This document shows, piece by piece, positions 36,001 to 47,623 of a stretch of 64,000 nucleotides of DNA. Under the pieces are notes generated by a model. It did not search any database, was not told the DNA's origin, and was given only the letters and a program-made list of their open reading frames with translations. The number at the start of each line of letters is the position of its first letter. Position 1 is the stretch's first letter. The stretch comes from Centroberyx gerrardi (lineage: Eukaryota > Chordata > Actinopteri > Beryciformes > Berycidae), in assembly GCF_048128805.1 (NCBI RefSeq), contig NC_136020.1:5116501-5180500 (forward strand), given 5' to 3'. The translations under genes and the position numbers were made by a program.

Positions 36001-38294
36001 GATAAGTTTCATATGAAAGTAGTCGAGCCCTTTCATTAATTGGGAATAACAGACTTTTGGCTAAATTTATCTTATAACCAGATATTTTCCCAAATTCTGA
36101 AATAACACTTAATGTCACAGGAATAGAAATATCAGGATCTGACAAGTACAGAATGAGGTCATCTGCATATAGTGAGAGCTTATGGATCTGCCCGCCCCTA
36201 CCAATGCCAGCCAGCTGTGTGGTGTCTCTGAGCATGATTGCCAGTGGTTCAAGGGCGATATCAAATAGGAGTGGAGAGAGCGGGCAGCCCTGTCTCGTTC
36301 CTCGATGTAAGGAGAAAAACTGGGATAACAACTTATTTGTGCGGACAGCGGCCCTCGGTGAGGAGTACAACACCCTTATCCATGAACAAAAGGAGGCTCC
36401 AAATCCAAATTTCTCTAGAGTCGTAAATAAATAATCATATTCTATGCGATCAAATGCCTTATGGGCATCTAAAGAGATCAGAACCTCTGCTGATGTTGGT
36501 GAGTGAGGAGAGTAAAGTACATTAAACAGGCGCCGCAAATTTCCAGACATCTGTCTCCCTGAAATTAAGCCGGATTGATCAGCGTGTATAATCTTATGCA
36601 TGACTGAGTCCAATCTAGTGGCCAGTACCTTTGTTAAAATCTTGTAGCAATTGCATAACAGACTAACTGGCCTGAAGGATTCACATTTTAATGGGTTCTT
36701 ATCTTTTTTTAAGAAGTACTGAGATCACAGCTTCAGTCATCGTAGGGGGTAGTGATTTCTGTTCAAATGCTTCATTATATACCTCACATAGGAGTGGTAC
36801 CAGCTTAGTAGAGAATTTCTTAAAGAATTCGATGGGGAACCCATCAGGCCCCGGGGATTTGCCACTTTTCATCTTTTTAATTGCCTGATCTATTTCGGCT
36901 GTTGATATAGCCTTATCTAACTCTCGTTTATCATCAACATTAAGAGTGGGCATTTTAAGTTTTTCCAAAAATTGGTCTGTTTTAATTTTGTCACCAGATT
37001 CAGATGAATAAAGAGCCCTATAAAATGTCTTAAACTGATTATTGATTGCTCTCTGATCAATAGTTGTCACTCCCTCGGCAGTTTCAATTTCTGATATAAA
37101 TCCAGCAGCTTCAGATTGTCTAAGTTGATGAGAAAGTAGCTTGTTAGCTCGTTCCCCATGTTCGTAGTGTTTTTGACGAGATCTTAAGTGTAACTCTTCA
37201 GCCATCTCTGTAGTTAGTAAATCGAATTCAGTTTGTAATTTAACTCTCTCCCTATAGAGGTCGGTAGAGGGCGTGGTCGCATGTTTTTTATCGAGCTCAC
37301 TTATCAAAGAAATTAACTCATTAGTACGCTTTGTCCTCCTTTTGTTCATGCCAGCACTGTATGATATCACCTGCCCCCTCAAGTAAGCCTTCATAGTTTC
37401 CCATAGATTGCACTTGGTTGTACTAGGTGTCTGATTCGTTTCCAAAAAAAAGTCTATTTGGTTAGATATGAAGGAGACAAAATCTTCATTATTTAGCAAT
37501 CGCGGGTTAAGTCTCCATGAACGATACGCAGGTTCAGTTTCAGGGAATCGTAATGACATTTCCACTGGACTATGGTCTGATATGATGATATCCCCACATC
37601 CGCTAGATGTCAACAAAGTAAGCAGTTTTTTGTCCAGGAGAAAGAAGTCTATCCTGGAGTAGGATTGGTGGGCAGGTGAAAAAAATGTATACTGTCTAGT
37701 TGCGGGATTTTTAAATCTCCAAGGATCAGTTATTCCATACATCTCAAGAAAAGAGTTGATACACTGTGCTGACTTGCTTAAGATTCCAGTTGTGCCTTTG
37801 GAACGGTCGAGAGTGGGGTGTAGGACACAATTAAAGTCCCCCCCAAGTATTAAATGGTGGGTATTTAAGTCTGGCAATAATGAAAAAAAGTCTTTGAAAA
37901 ATTGAGCATTATCCCAGTTGGGAGTATATAGGTTCGCCAACACAACAGGTAAATTGAATAGTTTTCCTTGTACGATTATGTATCTGCCATTATTATCTGA
38001 GATAACTCTTGAAACTAAAAACTGAACATCCCTATGAATGAGTATTGCTGTCCCACGACATTTTGCATTGAAATTTGAATGAAATATCTGTGAAAACCCT
38101 GATCTCTTGAGTCTAGCATGATCTTTAACCAGCAAGTGCGTTTCCTGCAAGTATGCAATATCAGTTTTCATCTTAACTAAGTGTGAAAACACTTTATTTC
38201 GCTTCACTGGATGGTTAAGTCCGCGAGTATTCCAGCAAGTAAGTTTAGTCTGAGGCTGTCCCTTCCCACCAGTACTAGAATATGCCATGATCAA
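33010..38294 (-). mobile_element. L1-type LINE, nearly complete ORF2, interrupted by a hAT element
   Basis: Minus strand, 5' to 3'. Endonuclease first (YLQETHLL, GGDFNCVL, SRIDFFLL, ISDHSPVEM) from the ATG at 38294, then RT starting KSGKSPGPDGFPIEFFKK. The frame breaks in the A-run at 36705-36713 (one extra A), then continues with HADQSGLISGRQ, FDRIEYDYLF, RGTRQGCPLSPLLF and the catalytic LYADDLILYL. A hAT element splits the conserved SLAG/INSVKMA stretch. The C-terminal part has a second frame change near 34260 and ends with a CSRCNRDPATLIHMFWFC cysteine-histidine motif and a stop at 33210. An AATAAA-containing 3' tail ends near 33010. No ORF1 is seen upstream. With two frameshifts and an insertion it is inactive as found. 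Confidence 0.9.
34595..35846 (+). mobile_element. hAT element remnant inserted in the LINE
   Basis: Exact 8-bp target duplication CTCCCAGC at 34587-34594 and 35847-35854, termini CATGGGCGGA and TCCGCCCTTG (one mismatch as inverted repeat). On the plus strand an ATG at 35577 opens MAEKRKTDIRSFFSAPKRQ, the usual start of zinc-finger-MYM-type (ZMYM-like) hAT transposases in fish. It stops after 24 codons, so the transposase body is deleted. Confidence 0.85.
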
Positions 38295-39153
38295 AAAATC
38301 TAATACTTAAGTTTCAAGTTAATTTGGATTGTTTGGAAAAAATGTTGGTGATCTCCTGTAAGGACTTTGAAGTAGCAATCAAATGAAAACAACAAAAAAA
38401 AAAAAGAGAAAACCAAGTACAAAACAGAGCCATAACATAACACACATATACATGTCTACACAAACCTGAATAAACAACGCCCCCTGCAGGACACTCCCCA
38501 AATGAGTGGCTGCCCTGGCTCCTAACTGCTCACTACTGTACTGCATAACACCACTAATGAGTCTGAGCCTCTCCTAGAACTATATAAAGTTTGGAAATCA
38601 ATAGCTTACTTCCTTCAAAAGAGAAAAATGTAAAGAGCATAGCTTACTATAATACCTCACCTAGGCCTACAACTGAAAAAATAAAACATAGGGGTTAACT
38701 GCTGCATGGCTTGTATTTAGGTTAAATCTTGGTATCCGTGCCCCTTCACGTCACATACCTACCAAATCAAGTAAACAGAATATAATCTACATATTGTGTC
38801 TGGTTCTTTCAGTCTAAAGTGATGTTGTGTACTTGGGTTAATGCTGCAACTCTGCATTAGGTAATGAATTTCTTGCTGTACATGGCAATATCCTCCTTGT
38901 GTAACATACAGTATATGCAGTTATGCCTATTTGATCTCTCAAGACAGATGCCCTTAGTACTACTGGACATGAGGGCGGCAGCTTCTACTGCCCTTATCAC
39001 AGTATGGGGGAGGGAGAAGAGTCATCATGCCTAACTCATTTCCCTGGCAAATGTGGCCACACTCTGCTGGAGCCACACTTACTTGTAGTATTATGTATGG
39101 ATGTTTGAGGACTCCTCAAGAAAGACTCTGCTCCCCCACTGTGTGTTGTCCAG
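38295..39153. other. Intergenic, probable LINE 5' flank
   Basis: Immediately upstream of the LINE ORF2 there is an A-rich stretch and no recognisable ORF1. Nearer to zdhhc11 nothing is recognised; its promoter or an untranslated exon may lie here. Confidence 0.4.
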
Positions 39154-42100
39154 ATGAACTGCTTTGGTCAGGGGCGCACAGCGCCCGTGCATGGCAGCAG
39201 CAGGAATGTGCTGGTTCCATCCAAGCCTCCTAGGATCAACGGATGGTCGTGGCCCCCTCATGCCTTCCAGGTGGTCAGCTGGTTGGTGTACAGCTACCTC
39301 GCCATAGTCAGCTTTGGCATCTACATCCCCCTTCTGCCTCCACCGTGGAGCCACGCTGCCTATGCTGTATCCTTTAACTTACACAGCTGAAACCTCACTG
39401 TCATCTGGATCACATCTTTTAAGTAGAAAGGTGTATTGCTTCATTTGTCATGTAATATGCATTAATGCAGCCGCAAGTCTTTAAGATTTGAATATGGAGC
39501 TTCATGGCTCCTCAAACATTAGTCTTTGCTGTGGTCTTGTGTGTACCACTGAACAAGACAAGGATTTTGTTGTGTGGGCTTTCTGTATGCTCCAGTCACA
39601 CCAGACATGACTCCCTTTCTCTCTGTTAGGCCTACTATCCTCTCCATTAAGCCCAAAAGACATTATCACTGGCGTTTTTGTCGCAAGTTGAATGCTACTT
39701 GACGTCAGCAGTAGTTCATATTGCTGAAAGAGGCTGCTGTGTGTCCTTCAGCTATAAGAACAGTTGATTTTCTTCAGACTTGACTCTATTACTCACATAA
39801 CTGATACTTTTGTGTACAGCAGTGGTAAGTTTTTTGTTAATGCGAGCTTGTTTGCACTCAACGTTTGTCTGTTTCTTTTTTTTTACACATATATAGCAAT
39901 ATTTCCCTGATTTTAGCACTTCCCAATTCCTTAACCCTTGCTGTATGCAGGTGATGGGCATATCCTTTATTGCACACTTTATAACCCATATTGCTGTAGT
40001 GACTATAGAGCCAGCAGATGCCAGTGTCAAGGCCAAACAGAACTATTCCAATCCAATGCCATTCTTTGACCGGACTAAGCAACCCCATGTCATCCAGGAC
40101 CTACACTGTCACCTGTGTGATGTCAAGGTGTATGTATCCAAGCAGTAGTCCCTAATGTGATTTTTAATTCATTAATTGAAATAATATAATTTGGTAATTA
40201 ATAATGAAAACGTTTCGTTTAATGGTGTTAATGTAATCCATCTTCATGTAGTGGCCCCAAAGTGAAACACTGTAGAGTTTGCAACAAGTGCGTGGCAGAC
40301 TTTGATCACCACTGCAAATGGCTGAACACCTGCGTGGGTGGCAGGAACTATTGGTAAGAGGAAGTTTTGGATGATCGATTTTGACCCAGTGTTCTGCATC
40401 TGACTCCATAGGTTTTGTTCCACATGGGCATTACATTTGAATTAATAACCATTTTTGTATCTTGCCTTCAGGTGCTTCTTTATGGCGCTAATCTCTGCTA
40501 CACTAGGCGTCTTCCTGCTGGTTGTAGTCATCTTGTTCATATTCATTCAGCACTACCTGGATCCAAGCAGCCTGCGGATGGCCCCGCAGTTTGACAGTGA
40601 GGATCAACACTGAATTGGACTTGCTTGATCTGACTGGATAGAACACCCAATACACAAGTTAATTTCATCATTAAAAATCAAGGGTGAAACCTTATATTCT
40701 GTCGGCGCTGATGATATTGTGTTTGTCATCTTTGCTCCTTGTTTCGGCAGGTGTGCTGGGCAATGGGACTTGGCTGGTGTTCTTACCATTAGCGCCCATA
40801 CAGACCAGTTCAGCTGGTCTCCTTGTGTTAGCCTTCATAACAGTCATATTGAGCATCACCTGCCTGCTGCAGCTCAGTTCTGTGCTGGGCTTCTACTTTT
40901 ACCACTGTGAGTCAGGCAGTCCACACAGAATCTCTCACTTAAGGCATTATAACTAGATTTGATATGGCTTTTTTTTTTAACCCCTGCCTTCATTAATCCT
41001 CATCATTTCCCTTTGGTGTTTGTTCTCTTCTGTGCTATGCTGTTTACAAAGGCATGAGCACGTTTGACTATTTACAGATGCAGGGTCAGAAAGAAGCTAG
41101 AAGCCGAGACATTGAGCCAGGAATCCCTCATGCTGCTGTGGCAGGTGGCACCGAGTAAAAAAGGGGAGGTGCACCAATTAGAGAGGCTTGCTGATATAGG
41201 GCGACCTGCAGGAGGAACGCCAGGTTGCGGCTGTTGGTTCAGGCCGGTGGAGTGAGGCAGGTGCATACCTCATTCCATGCTGGCGTGCAGGGAAGACGAG
41301 AGGGCAGGAACAATTGGTAGGCCTAAGGCTGTTTTCTTTGTATAGCGTTTTGTGCTGTCAGGTTTGAATGTGTGTGACATTTATTGTTTTCATTTATTTC
41401 AGACCTGCTTCCCTGTTGGGTTGAAGGCGGCTGGTAGTCGGTAGCGAAGTAGACCGACGTACCAGGTATTTTGAAGTTTAGGCATGTAGTTTTTAACATT
41501 TAATCGGTATGTATTTTAATATTGATGTAATAAAGTGTTTTTAAGATTGTTAATATTTGTTTCCCTGCAGAGCATCAGTGGTCCATTAGCTGCTCTTGCC
41601 GTGGGACTATTTTCGTTGTTTGCCAGTTTGTTTTTGGTATTGCTTTTTCTGTCTAGTCCGCCCTGGCAAGTGTGCTGGTAGCGGGCAAAAATATCTGGGT
41701 ATTGCCCTTGGGGCGGACTAGTTTTCTTTTTTTTTTTTTTTTTTCCGTTTGTTTGTTCTGTTTTATTATCCATCTGTTTGCTTCCCCCATCAATACCTTT
41801 ACTCAGGTCGAATCCCAGTCAGACAGTCAGGGCAGGCTTAAGGTGTGACGGAGTTACTAATTGTTTGCAGTGACATTAATCACGTGTATTAAACTTTGGA
41901 ATGTGTTAACCAACCTAGCGTGCGAGACTTATTAATTATAGTGTGCACTGGTGTGATTTAGTGTAACTCAGCCCCTGTCCTGTCAGTGATAGCTGGGAAG
42001 TAAACTGTAAGGAGGTTAAGGTGGGCGGATGTAAATTGTCAAGCTTAACTTTTGTAATAAACATGTGACTCTTTACCTCCTTGATTGTCATTCCTTATGC

Positions 42101-42900
42101 TAGTGATTTGTAGCGGGTGTAACACTGCTAAAATCAATAACAAGGCAACACAAGAGAGCTCGATTGACTGTGAGCCAATGTTACCACAGAGCCCAAGGTA
42201 CTTTTGATTCCTCATGGCTATATATGGTACTATTTCAAGTTAACTTTCGTACAATACGATAACTAATGCCAGTTTGCTTTTTCTGCAGTACCTGCAAATT
42301 TGATGTTAAAGGACCACTCGCCAGTCAACCTTCAGAGTCCATCTGCACTGAGGTAAACGTGTCTTCTTACGCCTCCGTCAAATCTGTTACATTTTTCACC
42401 AGATGGGTAATGTTGTATCGAAATAATTGTTTTTGGTCTAGTTGGAAAACTTTACAAAGTCAGCAGAAAAGGAGAATAGTTTTCGTTACGGCACAGAAAA
42501 TCCCACAGAGAACACAACAGGTATTGGTATACCTTGCTTGGTGTTTTTTTCTAGTCATTTAAGTGAGCTGCTTTCAATTTTTTATGTATAAAATATATAC
42601 AAGTAATGGGACCACAATGAAGGTTATTAGTAAGGCTTACCACAGTAAAAATGTTAATCCATGCAGTAATTGAGCAGTATCCTCATTTGTATGTAAATAC
42701 CAAACGCATTGTTATGCTTCATAATGTTTTCATGTCTGAAAGGGGAAATGCCTATGAGCAACTCCAAAAGCTGGAAGCCTGAAGCAGATGAGGAGGCTCA
42801 CAGTACAGAGCGATCCAGTGTGAAGTCTGCCGACGGGGTTCCTGGGGTGCCGAACCCCCTCGGGAGCTCGGTTATGACCCCGGACGATACGCAGCAGTAG
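39154..42900 (+). CDS. zdhhc11: DHHC palmitoyltransferase, ZDHHC11/ZDHHC1 type, split by a solo LTR
   Basis: Membrane S-acyltransferase. Coding pieces: 39154-39366, 39951-40129, 40252-40353, 40472-40596, 40751-40906, 41052-41136 plus 42125-42197, 42289-42352, 42442-42520 and 42743-42900. Order: [15 protein letters not shown] and TM1, TM2 ([16 protein letters not shown]), the cysteine-rich domain HCHLCDVKV...KHCRVCNKC with active site [16 protein letters not shown]3, [12 protein letters not shown]4, then a hydrophilic tail ending MTPDDTQQ. An LTR of 988 bp interrupts the exon after ...IPHAA; read straight through it gives a stop 5 codons later (GGTE, TAA). Downstream exons remain open in phase. 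The exon beginning near 41052 has only a weak acceptor (ACAAAG), while the frame [10 protein letters not shown] extends upstream of it. The allele may be non-functional. ZDHHC11 is preferred over ZDHHC1, but the two are close. Confidence 0.82.
41137..42124 (+). mobile_element. Solo LTR inside a zdhhc11 coding exon
   Basis: Starts TGTGGCAGGTGG and ends GGGTGTAACA (TG...CA, with TGT/ACA termini). Flanked by the direct repeat CTGC at 41133-41136 and 42125-42128. A poly(A) signal lies about 70 bp before the right end, as expected near the R region on the plus strand. No internal retroelement sequence is present, consistent with LTR-LTR recombination. Family not determined; a 4-bp duplication fits Ty3-like or Bel elements. 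Both ends look complete. Confidence 0.75.
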
Positions 42901-44312
42901 CTGATGCACAGCAGGGCACCAGGATATTAAACTCTCAGGAACTATTTATGAAAACTGAGTGTAAAAATATGATGTTATTATAAATAGTTAAAAAAATATT
43001 AAAATGTGAAATTCATAATGCCTTACTAGTGTAGTTCATGGGATTTTACGTTAATGTTAAAAAAAAAAAGGTTTACCTAGAAACGCTCTATACCTTTTAT
43101 TTCATTGGTTATTGTCTGTGAGCACGTGGAGAGTGCGTGTTTCAGCCCGGAAGAGAGAGGTGGGAGAAAGACCAGAGAGTGAGGCGGTATGGAGAAGTTC
43201 CGTGTTGTATTTTGATTTTTCGAATGCACACAAATGTGTAATTTGGTTTCTTCGATTGTCTGCCCGATAGTCTGTAAGAAGATTTTACAAGTTGCATGTT
43301 TTAGTGAGCGACGGGAGGAATTTCTACACGAAGTTTATATACCGTCGTTTTCACGTGTGTGCTAAGCTAGCTTAAAAGCCAGTCAAGTGTCTTTTCATTA
43401 TCACAGTGAACGGACTTTTTAGCCGCTTTTAGCTTGCCCAGCTGGATGTTCCTGTGGCAGTATCCGACTTGGAAACACAGAAGATTAACCAGATAGCGCT
43501 TTGAGCTACCAGGTCTACACTCAAAGTTCCTCTGGCATCGCTGGATAAAGAGACCGTGGCGGGAGACGCCATGCTGTACTGCTCATGGACAGACGCCGAT
43601 GATCGCGGGTGTGTGTGAGAGACATCCATGGAACATTGAATAAGGTACCACACGTTTGTTTGTTTGCTCGTCAGAGAGCGAAGCGGCCATTTAGTTTTGG
43701 GCCACACCGTACACAAGCAGCGAACCAGGCCTGCAACTTTTTTTTTTTTGCCGGCTGTAGGACTGTGCATTGCGCATTTAGGTTTGTGTGTGGGCCCACA
43801 AATAATATGGTTATTGAGTCCTGAAGTGACATTGGTTGGTAAATCTGAATTTGGGGTGAAAATGCATTTTTTTTAAATCTATGTATTGAGAAATTGTGAA
43901 ACCCTAGCAGTGTTATTTTGAAGAAAAGAGAGAAAGAAACTTTAAGGGAAAGTGAACTGAATCATTTTATTTTTACAATTCATTTAAGTAAATAATTGCT
44001 GATTATTTTTCTAAAACTGAGTTGTGTGATTTATGTTTACCACTTACATGCTAAAAGGAACACTAATTCTATTACAGAAAATAAGCATATTTTGGTGTAT
44101 TTATCCTTTTGCGAAAGGTAAAATGGATTCCTTGGTGTTACAATATTTTGGTTTATATATAACTGCTTATGTGTTTTAGTTAAAACATATCAGATGGATC
44201 CAAGATAATTAAAACTGAGGTTATCAGGGTTAATAAAAATAGATAAATGTATTAAAGAACTCAGGGCCCTGCCCATACCAATATCCATAGATGGTAGGAG
44301 CGCTACATAAAA
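42901..44312. other. Intergenic; may include the 5' LTR of the following fossil
   Basis: After zdhhc11 there is no coding sequence I can support. Because a primer-binding-site-like motif follows at 44313, part of this stretch may be a 5' LTR. I found no second copy in the window with which to delimit it. Confidence 0.35.
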
Positions 44313-44553
44313 TGGAGGCACCGCTGGGATAGTCTTGGGTTTCTAGCTAGAATAAAGTGAAGTAAAAAGCTAACATACAAGCAGTGTAAAATATACAAGT
44401 TAAAATGCAAAACCGAGCTGAGCTAGTGTTAGAGCTTAAGAGCTGGTGCCGTGGTGAGGGTTTGGATGAGACTCATGTGCTGATGGTCATCGTCCCAGAA
44501 GAAGTGGAGATCACCCAAATTGAAGAAACCCTTCAAACTGTCAAATGCTTGGG

Positions 44554-44593
<40 letters not shown>

Positions 44594-46853
44594 GGGGAAG
44601 GATCTTCAGTGCAAGACTAAACAGTCTGATGGTCTTGTGTGAATGTAAAGAGACCATTAAGGAAGAGTGTTCCTCCTGAGGTCTTGCCTACTGATGGTGG
44701 AGAGGCGTGGCATCATAGAAGAAGCACAGGCAGCTGCTGAAGATTTCAATAATAAATTAAAAGGGTTGCTGCAGGCTGAGGGTAAGACAATGGAGGACCT
44801 TCAATCTTTATTCCCCAGTGCACACCTGCCCACTAGCTCCACTGGGTCCATCCTGGTGATTTGTTGGACAAGACAACAAAACCTTCAGATGGTGGGAGTT
44901 ACTGTCGACTACGCATATTCTCAGGAGCTCTGCCGACTCCAGCAGGTGAGGAACCATTTGACCATTGGCTAGAGCAAGCATGGCTTATGGTGGAGGAGAG
45001 CGATTGCTCTGACAGGGAGAAAAGACGAAGACTGATGGGAAGCCTAAAAGGGCCAGCCCTAGAGATAGTTAAAGTAGTGCGTGCCGTCAACTCTGATGCC
45101 AGCCCTGATGAGTGCTTGAAAGCCCTTGAAAGTGTTTTTGGGACTGCAGAGTCAGGGGATGATCTGATCTGTATTTCGCTTTCCGCTTGATGCAACAGCA
45201 AGCAGGAGAGAAGCTATCTGATTTCCTCAGACGTCTAGTACGGTCTCTAACTAAGGTGGTTCAGAGAGGTGGCCTTCCTGCTTGCTGCATGGATAAAGCC
45301 CGCGTGGAGCAACTGCTGAGGGGCGCTATTGCCTCTGACTTGATGCTGATCTAGCTACGTTTGCGAGAAAGGAAGACAGCGCCACCAACCTTTCTACAGC
45401 TCTTGAGTGAGATTCGTGCTGAGGAGGAATATGAAGCATCTAGGATGAAGCTCAACACCTCAGTGCACCAAGTACATGCAAAACAGGAAGTGGATGTGAA
45501 GCAAGCTGAGATTCAGAACTTGAAAGCTGAAATAAAAGAGCTCAAGTCAATGGTTGCAGCTGTGGTGACCAAGCCAGCCCAATTTAGGAGGAGTATACTG
45601 AGGCTGTACTTGGGAGTACACCACCCGGCCCTGAGAACCGCCAAGACTCTGAGCTGTCTGCCTTGAAGAAACAAGTGAAAAAACTGAAACATAACAGAAA
45701 ACGGACATTTTCCTGGAAAGTGCCACAACCCAGAGAATCAAGGCAAGGTTATCAGGAAGCTAATCCAGGCCTTGAAGGTGTTAAAAGACAAACAGCAGTC
45801 TGGTGATGTTACGACCGGTGAGGTTAACTGTGGTGTCAAGAAAAGTGCTGTTACCACACAAGAGGCTGCTGGCATCCCTGAAGGTTTAATTGGCCCACCC
45901 AGCATTGTACCGTTGAAAGTGAGTGGACACTCATGTGATGCATTGTTCAATAGTGGCTTTCAGGTGACCATTATCTTTGAGTCCTGGTATCAGACTCATC
46001 TGCCTGATGTCCCAATTCGTCCTTTGTCTGGTCTAGCCCTCTGGGGATTAAGTGAATCTGACCTCAGCTACCCCTACCGTGGTTATGTTGTGGTAGATCT
46101 TGAGTATCCGGCGAAGTTGCGGGTACCAACAAGATTATGACAGTCCTCGCTCTTATCTGCCCCAGCCCTCGGACTGCAGACCAGACTCCTGTCATTGTGG
46201 GGACTAATGCCAGTCATGTCAGACGTCTTGTAAAGCAATGTAGAGAGAGTGGTATTGACATTACTCAGACACTGGGAATACAAGCTTGCTACAGCGATGC
46301 AGAGCTAGCACCGAGTGGCACTGCAGCAGTCATTGAAGGTGAAGATGATGATACTGGCTGTGTGACGTGGCAAGGCCCAGGCCCCCTGACTCTACCTCCT
46401 GGTGGTGGCTGTCGTGCGGTCTGCAAAGTTGCGTTCAAGCACCAGGTTGACAAAGAAATCATAATGGTCGACTCATCTCCTGCAGCTCCACTCCCAGCTG
46501 GTGTGCTACTTCAGCCTATGGTGGTGCCCAGCGATGAAGTGAACGTCAACAATTTCAGAATCTTGGTCCAGAATGAGTCCCTGAAAGAGACAATCATACC
46601 AGTGGGAACAGTCATCGGACATATGTATCTGACCGAATCAGTCACTGCTATCGCTCCTTCTGAGACATCTGCACCAGAGTTTGATGCTGACCTGATCAAC
46701 TTTGGAGACTCACCTGTCTCAGAGGAGTGGAAAGAACGACTCTGTCAAAAGCTGTCAAAAAGGTCCCATGTGTTCTCTCTGCATGAATGGGATGTCGGAT
46801 TAGCCAGAGGAGTGGAGCACACGATCTGGTTGTCAGATTCTGGTGAGTGGTGA
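44313..46853 (+). mobile_element. Ty3-type LTR retroelement fossil with PNMA-like gag
   Basis: A tRNA-primer-site-like TGGAGGCACCGCTGGGAT at 44313-44330 is followed by gag-like sequence from 44405. A PNMA-type block (RIFSGALPTPAGEEPFDHWL and DECLKALESVFGTAESGDD) lies at about 44920-45165. Further on come a coiled-coil-rich stretch, a retropepsin-like region at about 45900-46130 and the segment leading into reverse transcriptase, ending near 46853. RT, RNase H, integrase and a 3' LTR are absent. The copy is old and broken at several points, and a TG microsatellite lies in its gag region. Confidence 0.7.
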
Positions 46854-46859
46854 ATCTTA

Positions 46860-47623
46860 ATATTTTTATGCAAACAATAATTGCACTAACATAACGTTAA
46901 CGTTAGTCTAGAAGAACTGCCCGTGACTTTGATGTTCTGTAATGTAACCAATAAATAAGCCACAGCTAACATTACCTAGCTAACTTAGCTAGGTAACGTT
47001 AGCGTAGCATAACTCAGCTGTCCTGTTAGCTTGTCAGTAAGTTAGAAGCTGATTAAATTAACGTTAATAGCTTAAACAAAAATACTTGATTTGCACATTT
47101 GATTTTATAACGTTAGATAGTATATTTAGGCTGAAGGCCAAAGTTAACTAAACTTTCTATGTTATTTAATGGAGCTTTGAGTTTGGCTTTGGATGTTTGC
47201 ATGTAACATTAATGTTAGCAGGCAGTCTTTTTGATTTTATTTTAACTGGCTTGTCTGTTCTCTTTCGTCCACAAGGCGGGAGCTGCGCCATTTTGTGGGA
47301 CCAAGACCATCTTCAGGATTCCAACCGGTGGCACCGTATGTCCATTATTGCTAACTACCATACCTTGGCCCATTATTGTAGTATGCCCCACTAAAATTAC
47401 TGGCTTTATTTACATTTAGTTAGTGATTTATTGGATTTAAGATACTTTTCACTCTGAACTTGGTTTTAGCCTTTGCTATAACAGACATCATGTTATGTGT
47501 AACAATCCTAATTGAATGTGCAAAACCCTCTTTATTCTTATTCTTAGTATTTGCCTTTCCACTATGTGTGATCTCAGATCTAAGCACTGTTTTTTGTTCC
47601 TTTGTGTTGACTTTTTCATACAG
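46860..47623. other. Mostly unrecognised; one possible extra exon
   Basis: A/T-rich with several AACGTTA motifs. Near 47276-47335 an open stretch (RELRHFVGPRPSSGFQP) resembles the part that precedes the fragments at 47624 in related fish proteins, but its splice phase does not fit the next exon, so an exon would be missing between. Confidence 0.3.
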
